From: RECO01 sp050485385
Lineage (GTDB): Bacteria; Pseudomonadota; Alphaproteobacteria; Geminicoccales; Geminicoccaceae
DNA: 38,019 bases
Reading direction: 5' to 3'
Assembly (NCBI GenBank): GCA_050485385.1
Contig: JBJHBG010000038.1
Coordinates: 1-38,019 of the forward strand
Position 1 is the first letter of the stretch. Every line of letters begins with the position of its first letter. Below, one piece after another: positions 8,601-18,629 of this stretch. Below the pieces are notes generated by a model. It saw nothing but the letters and a program-made list of their open reading frames with translations. It had not been told where the DNA came from and searched no databases. The translations under genes were made by a program, and so were the position numbers.

Positions 8601-8619
8601 CTTGAAGCATCACTTGAAG
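8601..8619 (-). repeat. Direct repeat CTTCAAG x2, upstream of the SYLF gene
   Basis: On the plus strand CTTGAAG occurs at 8601-8607 and again at 8613-8619, a period of 12 bases, each followed by GCAT (the second after one extra AG). Relative to the SYLF ATG (8585) the copies lie 16-34 bases upstream, on one face of the helix. This could be a direct-repeat operator or chance. Confidence 0.4.
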
Positions 8620-8638
8620 AGCATAGGGCAAAGGCCGT

Positions 8639-8668
8639 CGAGCGACAACGCTGGTGCGTTGCCGCTCG
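8639..8668. promoter_or_regulatory. 13-position hairpin/dyad between SYLF gene and purC
   Basis: The left arm 8639-8651 (CGAGCGACAACGC) pairs with 8656-8668 (GCGTTGCCGCTCG) at 12 of 13 positions, with one A/C mismatch (8645/8662), around a TGGT loop. It sits 86 bases before the purC start and 53 bases before the SYLF start, in the divergent gap. No T-run follows in either direction, so a simple terminator is not supported. It may be an operator, a leader hairpin of purC or a short RNA element. Confidence 0.5.
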
Positions 8669-8754
8669 CGAAGAGCTGGTCTATACGAGCGCGGCGACGC
8701 CGTCCGGCCCGCCGGAGGCGTTGCGCGCCCTATTCTCGCTCACGGGTCAAGGCC

Positions 8755-9519
8755 ATGTCGCGCCGCCGGCAAGTGTACGAAGGCAAGGCCAAGGTCCTGT
8801 TCGAGGGCCCCGAGCCCGGTACGCTCATCCAGTACTTCAAAGACGACGCTACCGCGTTCAACAATCGCAAGCACGGTATCATCACCGGCAAGGGCGTGTT
8901 GAACAACCGCATCTCCGAGTATTTCATGCTACGGCTGGGCGAGATGGGTATTCCTACGCATTTCATCCGTCGACTGAACATGCGCGAGCAGCTCATCCGC
9001 GAGGTCGAGATCATCCCGATCGAGGTGGTGATCCGTAACTACGCCGCGGGCGGTATCGTCAAGCGGCTCGGGCTGGAGGAAGGGCAGCGCCTGCCCCGCA
9101 CCATCCTCGAATATTCGTTCAAGTCGGACGAGCTGGGCGACCCGTTGGTGGCCGAGGAGCACATCACCGCGTTCGGCTGGGCGTCGGTGCCCGAGATGGA
9201 CGACATCATCGGGTATTCGTTGCGCATCAACGACTTCCTCTCGGGCCTGCTGCTCGGCGTCGGGCTGAAGCTGATCGACTTCAAGCTCGAGTTCGGCCGG
9301 CTGTGGGAAGAAGAGGACGTGCGCATCGTGCTGGCCGACGAGATCAGCCCGGACAGTTGCCGCCTTTGGGACGTCACCAGCGGCGAGCGGCTCGACAAGG
9401 ACCGCTTCCGCCAGGATCTGGGCCGGGTCGAGGAGGCCTATCAGGAGGTGGCGCGGCGGCTCGGCATCCTGCCCGAGGCCGGCCCGCGCGACCTCGCCGG
9501 CCCCGAAACCCTGCAATGA
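8755..9519 (+). CDS. purC: SAICAR synthase (phosphoribosylaminoimidazole-succinocarboxamide synthase)
   Basis: A 254-residue enzyme that joins CAIR and aspartate using ATP to give SAICAR in de novo purine synthesis. Signatures are YEGKAKVLFEG near the N terminus, ATAFN, FIRRLNMREQLIREVEIIPIEVVIRNYAAGGIVKRLG (substrate and nucleotide region) and LIDFKLEFGR with LADEISPDSCRLWD (metal/ATP site). The length matches the standalone bacterial enzyme. ATG 8755 gives the canonical MSRRRQVYEGKAKV start; the reading frame stays open upstream, but that extension is unconserved. Only a weak CAAGG precedes the start. It is the first gene of purC-purS-purQ-purL, with 25 bases to purS. Confidence 0.97.
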   Translation: MSRRRQVYEGKAKVLFEGPEPGTLIQYFKDDATAFNNRKHGIITGKGVLNNRISEYFMLRLGEMGIPTHFIRRLNMREQLIREVEIIPIEVVIRNYAAGGIVKRLGLEEGQRLPRTILEYSFKSDELGDPLVAEEHITAFGWASVPEMDDIIGYSLRINDFLSGLLLGVGLKLIDFKLEFGRLWEEEDVRIVLADEISPDSCRLWDVTSGERLDKDRFRQDLGRVEEAYQEVARRLGILPEAGPRDLAGPETLQ

Positions 9520-9544
9520 CGGACGCTTCGACGAGGGGAGCCGC

Positions 9545-9787
9545 GTGAAGGTCAAGGTCACCGTCAGCCTGCGTCCGGGGGTGCTCGACCCCGAGGCGGA
9601 GACGATCCACCGCTCGCTCGGCCAGCTCGGCTTCGCGGGGGTGACGTCGGTGGTGCAGCGTCGGGTGTTCGAGCTGGACGTCGATGCCGCCGACGCCGAT
9701 GCCGTTCGCGCCCAGGCGACGGCCATGGCCGACCGGCTCCTGGCCAATCCGGTGATCGAGACCTTCACCGTCGACCTCGCGGAGTAG
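9545..9787 (+). CDS. purS: Phosphoribosylformylglycinamidine synthase subunit PurS
   Basis: An 80-residue small subunit that bridges PurL and PurQ and is thought to help pass ammonia between them. The sequence has the typical MKVKVTVSLRPGVLDPEAETIHRSLGQLGF start, then VVQRRVFELDVDA and a final NPVIETFTVDLAE. It starts with GTG 9545 behind AGGGGAG (9534-9540). Presence of a separate PurS goes with the small-type PurL encoded downstream, as in Gram-positives and Alphaproteobacteria, rather than the fused large PurL of enterobacteria. purQ begins five bases after the stop. Confidence 0.96.
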   Translation: MKVKVTVSLRPGVLDPEAETIHRSLGQLGFAGVTSVVQRRVFELDVDAADADAVRAQATAMADRLLANPVIETFTVDLAE

Positions 9788-9792
9788 GCCGG

Positions 9793-10451
9793 TTGCGCGC
9801 CGCCGTGATCACCTTTCCGGGTTCGAACTGCGACCGCGACCTGGCGGTGGCCTTCGCCCGCGCCACCGGCCGCATCCCCAAGCGGGTGTGGCACGCCGAG
9901 ACCGAATTGCCCCCGGTCGACGTGGTGGGGCTGCCCGGCGGCTTCGCCTATGGCGACTATCTCCGCTGCGGCGCCATCGCGGCGCGGGCGCCGATCATGC
10001 GGGCGGTGGCCGACTTTACCGCGCGCGGCGGGCGCGTGCTCGGCGTCTGCAACGGCTTTCAGGTCTTGACCGAGTGCGGGCTGCTGCCGGGTGCCCTGGT
10101 CGGCAACCGCGACCGCCGCTTCGTCAGCCGCTGGGTGGACCTGGCGGTCACCGAGACCGCGAGCGACTTCACCCGCACCTTCGCGCCCGGCCAACGCGCG
10201 CGCATCCCCATCGCCCACCACGACGGCAACTACCGGGCCGACGCGGCGACCTTGGCGCGGCTGGAGGGCGACGGACTGGTCGCCTTCCGTTACGTCGACA
10301 ATCCCAACGGGTCGGCCAACGACATCGCCGGCATCCTCAACGCCGAGCGCAACGTGATGGGCCTGATGCCGCACCCCGAGCGCGCCATCGAGACGGCCCT
10401 CGGCGGCAGCGACGGTGCGTTGATCTTCCGCTCGCTCGTGGAGGCCCTGGC

Positions 10452-10455
<4 letters not shown>
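9793..10455 (+). CDS. purQ: Phosphoribosylformylglycinamidine synthase, glutaminase subunit PurQ
   Basis: A 220-residue class I glutamine amidotransferase that supplies ammonia to PurL. The N terminus is VITFPGSNCDRD; the oxyanion/nucleophile motif GVCNGFQVL places the catalytic Cys at residue 86; the His-Glu pair is in GLMPHPERAIE near the C terminus. VGLPGGFAYGDYLRCGAIAA is also characteristic of PurQ. The start is TTG 9793, five bases after purS, and is supported by the conserved N terminus rather than by a strong ribosome site. The TGA overlaps the purL ATG (ATGA at 10452-10455), so purQ and purL are probably coupled in translation. Confidence 0.97.
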
Positions 10456-12650
<2,195 letters not shown>

Positions 12651-12678
12651 CCTCGCACCGAACGGGAGGCCCGATCTC

Positions 12679-12918
12679 GTGCCGATGACCGAACAGCAGA
12701 TCCGCCAGATCATCGCCAGCGCGCTGCCGGACGCGGACGTCGTCGTCGAGGACTTGGCCGGCGACGGCGACCATTACCGCGCCCATGTCGTCTCGAGCGC
12801 CTTCGCCGGCAAGAGCCGGGTGCAACAGCACCAGATGGTCTATGCCGCGTTCGGCGAGCGCATGGGCACCGAGTTGCACGCGCTGGCACTGACCACGGCG
12901 GTCCCGCCCGGGGCCTAG
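12679..12918 (+). CDS. bolA: BolA family protein, partner of monothiol glutaredoxin
   Basis: A 79-residue BolA-like protein. BolA proteins bind CGFS glutaredoxins through a shared [2Fe-2S] cluster, linking iron-sulfur status to regulation. Visible family features are the N-terminal helix (QQIRQIIASALPDADVVVEDL), the DGDHYRAHVVSSAF strand-loop with His ligand candidates, and GKSRVQQHQMVYAAFG with the conserved H-Q-x-V-Y/Y-x-x-F pattern. GTG 12679 is chosen over ATG 12685 because GGGAGG (12664-12669) is nine bases from GTG and 15 from ATG; the difference is two residues. grxD follows by 12 bases, which strongly supports the pairing. Confidence 0.9.
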   Translation: MPMTEQQIRQIIASALPDADVVVEDLAGDGDHYRAHVVSSAFAGKSRVQQHQMVYAAFGERMGTELHALALTTAVPPGA

Positions 12919-12930
12919 AAAGGAGCTTCC

Positions 12931-13260
12931 ATGACCGACATCCACCAGAGCATCGGCGAGCAGATCGCGAAGGACGACGTCGTCCTCTACATGAAGGGGA
13001 CGCCCGTCTTTCCGCAGTGCGGCTTCTCCGCCATGGTCGTGCAGGTGCTTTCGCACACCGGGGTGAAGTTCCAGGCCTACAACGTCCTGGAAGACCAGGG
13101 CTTGCGCGAGGGCATCAAGAGCTTCTCGAACTGGCCGACCATCCCACAGCTCTACGTCAAGGGCGAGTTCGTCGGCGGTTGCGACATCGTCCGCGACATG
13201 TACGAGACGGGCGAACTGGCCAAGCTGTTGGAAGACAAGGGCGTCAGCGTCTCGGCCTGA
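12931..13260 (+). CDS. grxD: Monothiol glutaredoxin, CGFS type (Grx4/GrxD)
   Basis: A 109-residue single-domain glutaredoxin. KGTPVFPQCGFS places the active-site Cys at residue 30; the CGFS signature marks the iron-sulfur cluster carrier subclass rather than a dithiol reductant. The glutathione-binding parts are present: MKGTP, WPTIPQLYVKGEFVGGCDIV (cis-Pro and GG-C-D). Such proteins deliver [2Fe-2S] clusters and form heterodimers with BolA, encoded immediately upstream. AAAGGAG precedes the ATG with good spacing. The gene ends 14 bases before the convergent enoyl-CoA hydratase gene. Confidence 0.97.
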   Translation: MTDIHQSIGEQIAKDDVVLYMKGTPVFPQCGFSAMVVQVLSHTGVKFQAYNVLEDQGLREGIKSFSNWPTIPQLYVKGEFVGGCDIVRDMYETGELAKLLEDKGVSVSA

Positions 13261-13274
13261 GTCCCGGCGCGGCT

Positions 13275-14048
13275 TCAGCGACCGGTGAACCGCGGCGGGC
13301 GGCGCTCGCGGAAGCTCGCCGCACCCTCGGCCGCATCCTCGGTGAAGGCGGCGAGCGCGCCTGCGACCTGTTCCAGGGCGTCGAGGGCGGCCTCGCCCTC
13401 GGCGACCGTGATCATCTGCTTGGCGAGCTGGACCGAGACCGGCGCGCGCCCGGCGATCCTGCGGGCGAGGGCGTCGGCTCGGGCGAGCGCTGCGCCCGTG
13501 GGCACCACCTCGTCGACCAGGCCCATGGCAAGGGCCGTCTCGGCGTCGACGAGGTCGCCCAAGAGGGCGAGCCGGCGGACGGCCTGCGGGCCGCAGCGGC
13601 GGACCAGGCGCTGGGTGCCCGACCAGCCGGGGATGGTGGCGATGGAGGTTTCCGGTAGGCCCGCCTTGGCGTGGGCCTCGCAGATGCGGAAGTCGGCGGT
13701 GGCGGCCAATTCGAGGCCGCCGCCGATGGCATGGCCCTGGAGTGCCGCGACGACGGGCACGCGGAGCTGCGCCAGCCGCGCGAACACGCGATGGCCACGC
13801 CGGGTCCAGTCCCGCCACATGTCGAGCGGCGCCAGTGCCGACCACGCCTCGATGTCGGCACCGGCACAGAAGGCCTTGCCCTCGGCCGCGAGTACCAGCG
13901 CGCGGATGTCGGGCCGGGCCTCGATCCGGTCGGCGGCGTGGGCGAGCGCCTCCAGCATCTCGACCGTCAGCGCGTTGAGCTTGGCCGGGCGGGCGAGGGT
14001 AACGCGCGCGACGGGGGCCTCGAGGTCCAACCGGACATGCTCGCTCAT
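13275..14048 (-). CDS. Enoyl-CoA hydratase/isomerase (crotonase family)
   Basis: A 257-residue crotonase-fold enzyme. The oxyanion-hole segments are GKAFCAGADIEAW and GHAIGGGLELA. Both acid/base glutamates of classic enoyl-CoA hydratase are in place: the Glu of GGGLELA and the Glu of GLPETSIATIPGWSGTQRL. Hydration of a 2-enoyl-CoA is therefore likely, rather than a decarboxylase or dehalogenase role. The start is ATG 14048, overlapping the CoA-transferase stop by four bases (ATGA on this strand). It is the last gene of the dctP-dctQ-dctM-CoA-transferase-hydratase operon, so it probably acts on the CoA thioester made from the imported acid. Confidence 0.9.
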   Translation of the reverse strand: MSEHVRLDLEAPVARVTLARPAKLNALTVEMLEALAHAADRIEARPDIRALVLAAEGKAFCAGADIEAWSALAPLDMWRDWTRRGHRVFARLAQLRVPVVAALQGHAIGGGLELAATADFRICEAHAKAGLPETSIATIPGWSGTQRLVRRCGPQAVRRLALLGDLVDAETALAMGLVDEVVPTGAALARADALARRIAGRAPVSVQLAKQMITVAEGEAALDALEQVAGALAAFTEDAAEGAASFRERRPPRFTGR

Positions 14049-15640
14049 CGCGCCGGCTCCCCGAGAGCGAGGCGGATCGGCTCGGGCCGGAAGAGCGCCG
14101 GGTCCATCGGCCGGAGGTCGGGGGCGACGCGCAAGGGAAACTCGGCCTCCGCCAGCACCTGCGTCACGAGGTCGACGCCCGGCGCCAGCTCGGTGACGGT
14201 CACCCCTTCGGGCAGCAGGCGCATGACGCAGCGCTCGGTGACGTAGACCACCTCCTGGCCCTGCGCCAGCGCCCTTCGGCCGGAGAACGACACGTGCTCG
14301 ACCGTCTCCACCAGCTTCCGGACCTTGCCCGGTGCGAGCACGTCGAGCCGGCCGCCGCCCGCCTGGAGCTTGGCGCCGGCCGCGAAGAAGCCCGAGAAGA
14401 CGATCTTGCGGGCGCGGGCCGTGATGTCGACGAAGCCGCCGGCACCGGCGGTGACGTGCGGCCGGGCGCCGAGCTTGGAGACGTTGACCGAGCCCTCGCG
14501 GTCGATCTGCAGGAAGCTCAGGAGCGAGGCATCGAAGCCGCCGCCCTGGAAATAGACGAACTGCTGCGGCGAGGGGACGATGGCATCCGCGTTGGCGGAA
14601 CAGCCGAAGGCGAAGTCGAGCAGCGGAATGCCACCCACGGCCCCCTGCTCGATCACCCAGGCCACCTGGCCGTGCAGGCCCTCTTCCAGAAGGATGCGCG
14701 GCACGTTGGCGGAGACGCCGAAGCCGATGTTCACGGCTTGGCCCGGCCGCAGCTCCATCGCCACCCGCCGGGCGATGGCCTTGGCGGCATCGAAGGGCGG
14801 TGTCGCGAAGCTCGAGAGCGGGCGGAACACCTCGCCGGAGATGGCGGGGTCGTAGACCGTCTGCGTGGTCTGCATCTGGTCGGGTGCCACCACCACGTAG
14901 TCGACGAGGACGCCGGGCACGTGCACCGCCTGCGGCTTCAACGTGCCGGCCTGCACTCGGCGCTTCACCTGAGCGACGACGATGCCGCCGCGGTTGCGGG
15001 CGGCAAGGGCGATGTCGTAGGCGCCGAGATAGGCCCCTTCGTGCTCGAAGGAGAGGTTGCCGCGCTCGTCGGCCGAGGTGGCGCGGACGATGGCGACGTC
15101 GGGTGCCACCGCCGGGAAGAACAGCCAGTCCTCGCCGCGAAAGCGCTCGCGTTCGACCACCGGCGGCGACGACGCGGCGCGGGCGTTCATGGCACAGCCC
15201 TGGAGGGCCGGATCGACGAACGTGTCCAGGCCCACCTTGGTGAGCACGCCCGGCCGATGGGCCGCCGCCTCGCGCAGCATGTCGAACAGGATGCCGGAGG
15301 GGACGTTGAACGCTTCGACGGTATCGTCGGCGATCATCCGCCAGATCAGCGGCGGCTCGGCCGTCGAGGGGCCGGAGGGGTAGGAGCCCGCAAGCACGCG
15401 GCGGAGCAACCCCGGTCGTGCCAAGTGGTCGATGCCCTTGATGCCCCACATGTCGCCCGCGGCGATGGGATGCACCGTGGTCAGGCCTTTGGGGTGGCCC
15501 TCGGCGGCGAAGCGCGTGCCGATGGCTTCCAGCATCAGGTCGGGGCAGCCGAGCCCGCTGGACGAGCTGACCGCGACGACCGCCCCGTCGGCGATCAGCC
15601 GGGCGGCCTCCGCGGCGGTGACGAGCTTGCCGAAGCCCAA
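14045..15640 (-). CDS. Acyl-CoA:acetate/3-ketoacid CoA-transferase, fused alpha-beta
   Basis: A 531-residue family I CoA-transferase with both halves in one chain (COG4670-like). The N half carries SSSGLGCPDLMLEAIG and GDMWGIKGIDHLARPGLL; the C half carries VNIGFGVSANVPRILLEE and WVIEQGAVGGIPLLDFAFG, where Glu331 is the expected nucleophile that forms the glutamyl-CoA thioester. C-terminal VVYVTERCVMRLLPEGVTVTELAPGVDL is typical. It moves CoA from a donor such as acetyl-CoA or succinyl-CoA to a carboxylic acid. The start is TTG 15640 with GGAGG five bases upstream, ten bases after dctM. Position next to a TRAP importer suggests the imported acid is its acceptor; the exact acid is unknown. Confidence 0.9.
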   Translation of the reverse strand: MGFGKLVTAAEAARLIADGAVVAVSSSSGLGCPDLMLEAIGTRFAAEGHPKGLTTVHPIAAGDMWGIKGIDHLARPGLLRRVLAGSYPSGPSTAEPPLIWRMIADDTVEAFNVPSGILFDMLREAAAHRPGVLTKVGLDTFVDPALQGCAMNARAASSPPVVERERFRGEDWLFFPAVAPDVAIVRATSADERGNLSFEHEGAYLGAYDIALAARNRGGIVVAQVKRRVQAGTLKPQAVHVPGVLVDYVVVAPDQMQTTQTVYDPAISGEVFRPLSSFATPPFDAAKAIARRVAMELRPGQAVNIGFGVSANVPRILLEEGLHGQVAWVIEQGAVGGIPLLDFAFGCSANADAIVPSPQQFVYFQGGGFDASLLSFLQIDREGSVNVSKLGARPHVTAGAGGFVDITARARKIVFSGFFAAGAKLQAGGGRLDVLAPGKVRKLVETVEHVSFSGRRALAQGQEVVYVTERCVMRLLPEGVTVTELAPGVDLVTQVLAEAEFPLRVAPDLRPMDPALFRPEPIRLALGEPAR

Positions 15641-15650
15641 GGCGGCCTCC

Positions 15651-16952
15651 CTAGACGAAACGCGGCATCAGCCAGCGGGGCAGGGCCAGGATCAGATCCG
15701 GCAGCAGGATCACGATCAACAGCACGCCGAGCATCGGGATGAGAATCACGACGACGTCGCGCAACGCCTGCACGAGCCTGATCTCGCCGATGGCCGCGGT
15801 GATGAGCAGACAGAGCCCGTAGGGCGGCGTGACGAGGCCGAAGGCGAGCGAGATGATGCCGATGATGGCGAAATGGATCGGGTGCATGCCGACCGAACTC
15901 GCCACCGGGAACAGCACCGTGCCGAGGATGATGATCGCCGGGATGGCATCGATGAACATGCCGATGATCAGGAAGGCGAGGGCGATCATCAGCCCGGTGC
16001 CGACGATGCCGAGACCCAGCTCGCCGACCAGGTCGACGAGCGCGATCGGGATGCGGAAATAGGCCAGCACCCAGCCGAAGGCCGACGCCGTGCCGATGCA
16101 GAAGAGCGAGATCGCGGCGAAGCGGCCGCTGTCGTAGAACACCTTCGGCAGGGCGGCGAGGCCGACGCTGCGGTAGACCAGGGTACCGAGCAGGAGCGCG
16201 TAGACCACGGCGATCACCGAGGCCTCGGTCGGCGTGAACCAGCCGCCGACGACGCCGCCGACGATGATGACCGGCGTCATCAGAGCGAGCGAGGCCGCAG
16301 CGGCCGCCTGGATCAGCTCCAGCAGGGTCGAGCGGACGTAGATCGGATAGCCTCGGCGCTTGGCGTAGACGTAGACGATGGCCATCTGGGCGCCGGCGAT
16401 CAGGATGCCGGGGACGACGCCGGCGAGGAACAGCCCCCCGATCGAGACGGACATGAGCCCGCCCCATACCACCATCAGAATCGACGGCGGAATGATGACG
16501 CCCATGACGCTGGAACAGGCGGTGATCGCCACGGCGAAGCTCGCATCGTAGCCCTGCCGCTTCATCTGCGGGATCATGAGCGAGCCGATGCCGGCGGCAT
16601 CCGCGGTCGACGAGCCGGAGATGCCGGCGAACATCATGGAGACGACGACGTTGACGTGGGCGAGCCCGCCCGGCAGGTGCCCGACCATCGAGCGGGCGAA
16701 GGCGATCAGTCGGTCGGTGATGCCGGCGGAATTCATCAGGTTGGCCGCCAACAGGAAGAACGGCACCGCCAAGAGCACGAACGCGTTGTAGCTCCGGAAC
16801 ATCTCCCGCATCAACAGCATCGGCGTGAGGCGTTCCTCGATGAGGAAGATCGGCACCACGGCGAGGCCGAGCGCGAAAGCGACCGGAACCCGGAGGATCA
16901 CCAGGACCAGAAAGGTTCCGAAGAGGAGGAGCGCGACTTCGCCGGGACCCAT
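15651..16952 (-). CDS. dctM: TRAP transporter large membrane subunit DctM
   Basis: A 433-residue DctM/SiaM-type transport subunit with about 11-12 membrane helices, which carries the solute coupled to a sodium or proton gradient. Family hallmarks are LLAVPFFLLAANLMNSAGIT, MFAGISGSSTADAAGIGSLMIPQMKRQGYD, ITACSSVMGVIIPPSILMVVWG, VGGWFTPTEASVIAVVYAL, and near the C terminus FGLVTPPYGLCLLI. The reading frame is open upstream, but MGPGEVALLLFGTF at 16952 is the normal start. It overlaps the dctQ stop by one base (TGATG). The CoA-transferase follows ten bases later. Confidence 0.94.
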   Translation of the reverse strand: MGPGEVALLLFGTFLVLVILRVPVAFALGLAVVPIFLIEERLTPMLLMREMFRSYNAFVLLAVPFFLLAANLMNSAGITDRLIAFARSMVGHLPGGLAHVNVVVSMMFAGISGSSTADAAGIGSLMIPQMKRQGYDASFAVAITACSSVMGVIIPPSILMVVWGGLMSVSIGGLFLAGVVPGILIAGAQMAIVYVYAKRRGYPIYVRSTLLELIQAAAAASLALMTPVIIVGGVVGGWFTPTEASVIAVVYALLLGTLVYRSVGLAALPKVFYDSGRFAAISLFCIGTASAFGWVLAYFRIPIALVDLVGELGLGIVGTGLMIALAFLIIGMFIDAIPAIIILGTVLFPVASSVGMHPIHFAIIGIISLAFGLVTPPYGLCLLITAAIGEIRLVQALRDVVVILIPMLGVLLIVILLPDLILALPRWLMPRFV

Positions 16953-17434
16953 CAGTGGGCGCCACGACGGAGAATGGCGAGGTCGGTCGCGGCCCGTTCG
17001 GCAAGAAACAGAAGCCACGTCAGTCCGGACAGCGGCCACGCGATGTAGATGCTGACCATCGGCAATCCCGCGATCTCCGAGGTCTGTCGCGCCCCCAGCA
17101 GGGCGAAGTCGTAGCCGAACACCAAAAACACGACGCCCAAGGTGCCCATGGCCAGATGCACGAACAGCCGCATCAGGGCCTCGAGCCGCGGCCGCTCGGT
17201 GTGCGGCAGCAGGTCGACGTCGAAATGGGTGCCGTCACGCACGGCGATCATCGCACCGATCATGATGATCCACACGAAGCAGAACCGAGCGATTTCCTCG
17301 GTCCAGATGAAGCGGGGGATGATGCCGGTGTAGCGGGACAGGATCTGCATCGCCACCGGCACGACGAGCGCCATCATCAGCAGGGTCAAGAGACCTTGCA
17401 GGAGGCGGTAATAGACTTGGCAGAAACGGCGCAT
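16952..17434 (-). CDS. dctQ: TRAP transporter small membrane subunit DctQ
   Basis: A 160-residue four-helix protein, the small subunit that pairs with DctM and docks DctP. Conserved features are LLMMALVVPVAMQILSRY in helix 1, IIPRFIWTEEIARFCFVWIIMIGAMIAVRDGTHFDVDLL (the W-x-E-E-x-A-R-F signature) and a final pair of helices ending in AWPLSGLTWLLFLAE. ATG 17434 gives the canonical length; the upstream open frame is Arg/Ser-rich and unconserved. A hairpin separates it from dctP (17452-17481). Confidence 0.93.
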   Translation of the reverse strand: MRRFCQVYYRLLQGLLTLLMMALVVPVAMQILSRYTGIIPRFIWTEEIARFCFVWIIMIGAMIAVRDGTHFDVDLLPHTERPRLEALMRLFVHLAMGTLGVVFLVFGYDFALLGARQTSEIAGLPMVSIYIAWPLSGLTWLLFLAERAATDLAILRRGAH

Positions 17435-17451
17435 GGTGCGGGCGAGGTGCG

Positions 17452-17481
17452 GGCTCCGGGATGCCGTGGCACCCCGGAGCC
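17452..17481 (-). terminator. Intercistronic hairpin between dctP and dctQ
   Basis: GGCTCCGGG (17452-17460) and CCCGGAGCC (17473-17481) form a perfect nine-pair, GC-rich stem with a 12-base loop. It starts nine bases after the dctP stop and ends 17 bases before the dctQ ATG. No U-run follows, so complete termination is unlikely. Stem-loops here can cause partial read-through or protect the dctP message so that binding protein is made in excess of the membrane subunits. Confidence 0.6.
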
Positions 17482-17489
17482 GGCTGCAC

Positions 17490-18467
17490 TTACTGGATGG
17501 CGCTGATCCGCTCGTAGACCTCGAGCGCGCCCAACTCCTCGGAGTAGGCACGCATGACGGGCTCGGCCAGCTCCAGGAGCTTCTCGCGGTCGGCGAAGGG
17601 ATGGCGGACGAGGAGCCCTGCCGCCTCCATCTCCTCCATCTTCTGCTCGTCCTCGGTGCTCTCGATGATGCGCCCGTGGCGACCGCCCTCGGCACCGCCC
17701 TCGAGGATGCAGGCCTGCAACTCCTCGTCCAGGCGCTCGAAGGTGGCGTTGGAGAAGGCGAGCGGCCGCACGGTGATGGCGTGCTGCGTCATCGCGATGT
17801 CAGGCGCCACCTCGAAGAACTTCATCTGTTCGATGCCGGCCGCCTCGTTCTCGGCCGCCTTGATGACGCCGGTCTGGATGGCGTTGTAGACCTCGTTGTA
17901 GGCGATCACCGTGGGTGCGGCACCGAGCGCGTCGAACACCCGGGTCCAGATCGGCGCCCCCTGCATGCGGATCGGCAGGCCCGCCAGCTCGTCGATGTTG
18001 CGGACGGGCTCGTTGGCGAAGACGTTGCGCGTGCCGCCGCCGGCATAGCCGATGATGCGCACGTTCGCCCGCTCCAGGATGTCGTCGGCGATCGGGTCGA
18101 GCGCGCCGGCGTCGATGGCGGCGTTCCAGTGGTCGAGGTCGCGGAACAGGAACGGCATGTCCATCAACGGTGCCATCTGCGAGAAGGTCGACATGTGCGC
18201 CGGCGACACGACTGCGTAGTCGACCGCGATGCCCTCGCTCATGTTCTCGAAGTAGTCCTTCTCCAGGCCCAACTCCGAGTTGAGGTGCATGCGGAAGGTA
18301 ACGTCGCCGGAATAGCACTCGGTCACCAGTTCTTCGAACTTACGCATCGCCTTGGTGAAGGCATGATCTTCGTTGAACTGACTGGCGCCGACGAGGGTGA
18401 CGGCATCCGCCGGCGCGGCCGCCAGCGTGAACGCCATTGCACTGCCAAGGGCAAGGGATCGCAGCAT
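17490..18467 (-). CDS. dctP: TRAP transporter periplasmic binding protein DctP
   Basis: A 325-residue exported binding protein. The signal peptide is about residues 1-22 (MLRSLALGSAMAFTLAAAPADA). Arg167 in GLPIRMQGAP is the conserved arginine that holds the ligand carboxylate in DctP proteins, so an organic acid ligand is expected. Other family blocks are GTRNVFANEPVRNIDELAG and YNEVYNAIQTGVIKAAENE. The start is ATG 18467 with GGGGAGT upstream. It is the first gene of the operon that continues through dctQ, dctM, a CoA-transferase and an enoyl-CoA hydratase. That context suggests a monocarboxylate used as a carbon source rather than a compatible solute or sialic acid; this is inference. Confidence 0.93.
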   Translation of the reverse strand: MLRSLALGSAMAFTLAAAPADAVTLVGASQFNEDHAFTKAMRKFEELVTECYSGDVTFRMHLNSELGLEKDYFENMSEGIAVDYAVVSPAHMSTFSQMAPLMDMPFLFRDLDHWNAAIDAGALDPIADDILERANVRIIGYAGGGTRNVFANEPVRNIDELAGLPIRMQGAPIWTRVFDALGAAPTVIAYNEVYNAIQTGVIKAAENEAAGIEQMKFFEVAPDIAMTQHAITVRPLAFSNATFERLDEELQACILEGGAEGGRHGRIIESTEDEQKMEEMEAAGLLVRHPFADREKLLELAEPVMRAYSEELGALEVYERISAIQ

Positions 18468-18629
18468 GGTCGAAAACTCCCCGAGTTGGTTCTTGTCTGT
18501 GGGTCGTCTAGCGCAGCACGACGGGCGACGCCAGTGCTGGATCGGCTCTCGCGCACTCCGGGGCTGTTGTGGCCGGCGTTGCGGCGGCCTACCTTCGCCC
18601 GCGCAGCGGTGCGTCATGGGAGGCTGGTG

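Noticed and set aside
9815..9835. GGGTTCGAAC, resembling a tRNA T-arm
   Set aside because: It encodes the conserved PGSNCD segment of PurQ, and no acceptor stem or anticodon arm can be folded around it.
18514..18539. CAGCAC...GTGCTG dyad between dctP and the aldo/keto reductase gene
   Set aside because: Six-base arms with a 14-base spacer are expected by chance in such GC-rich DNA; no other support.
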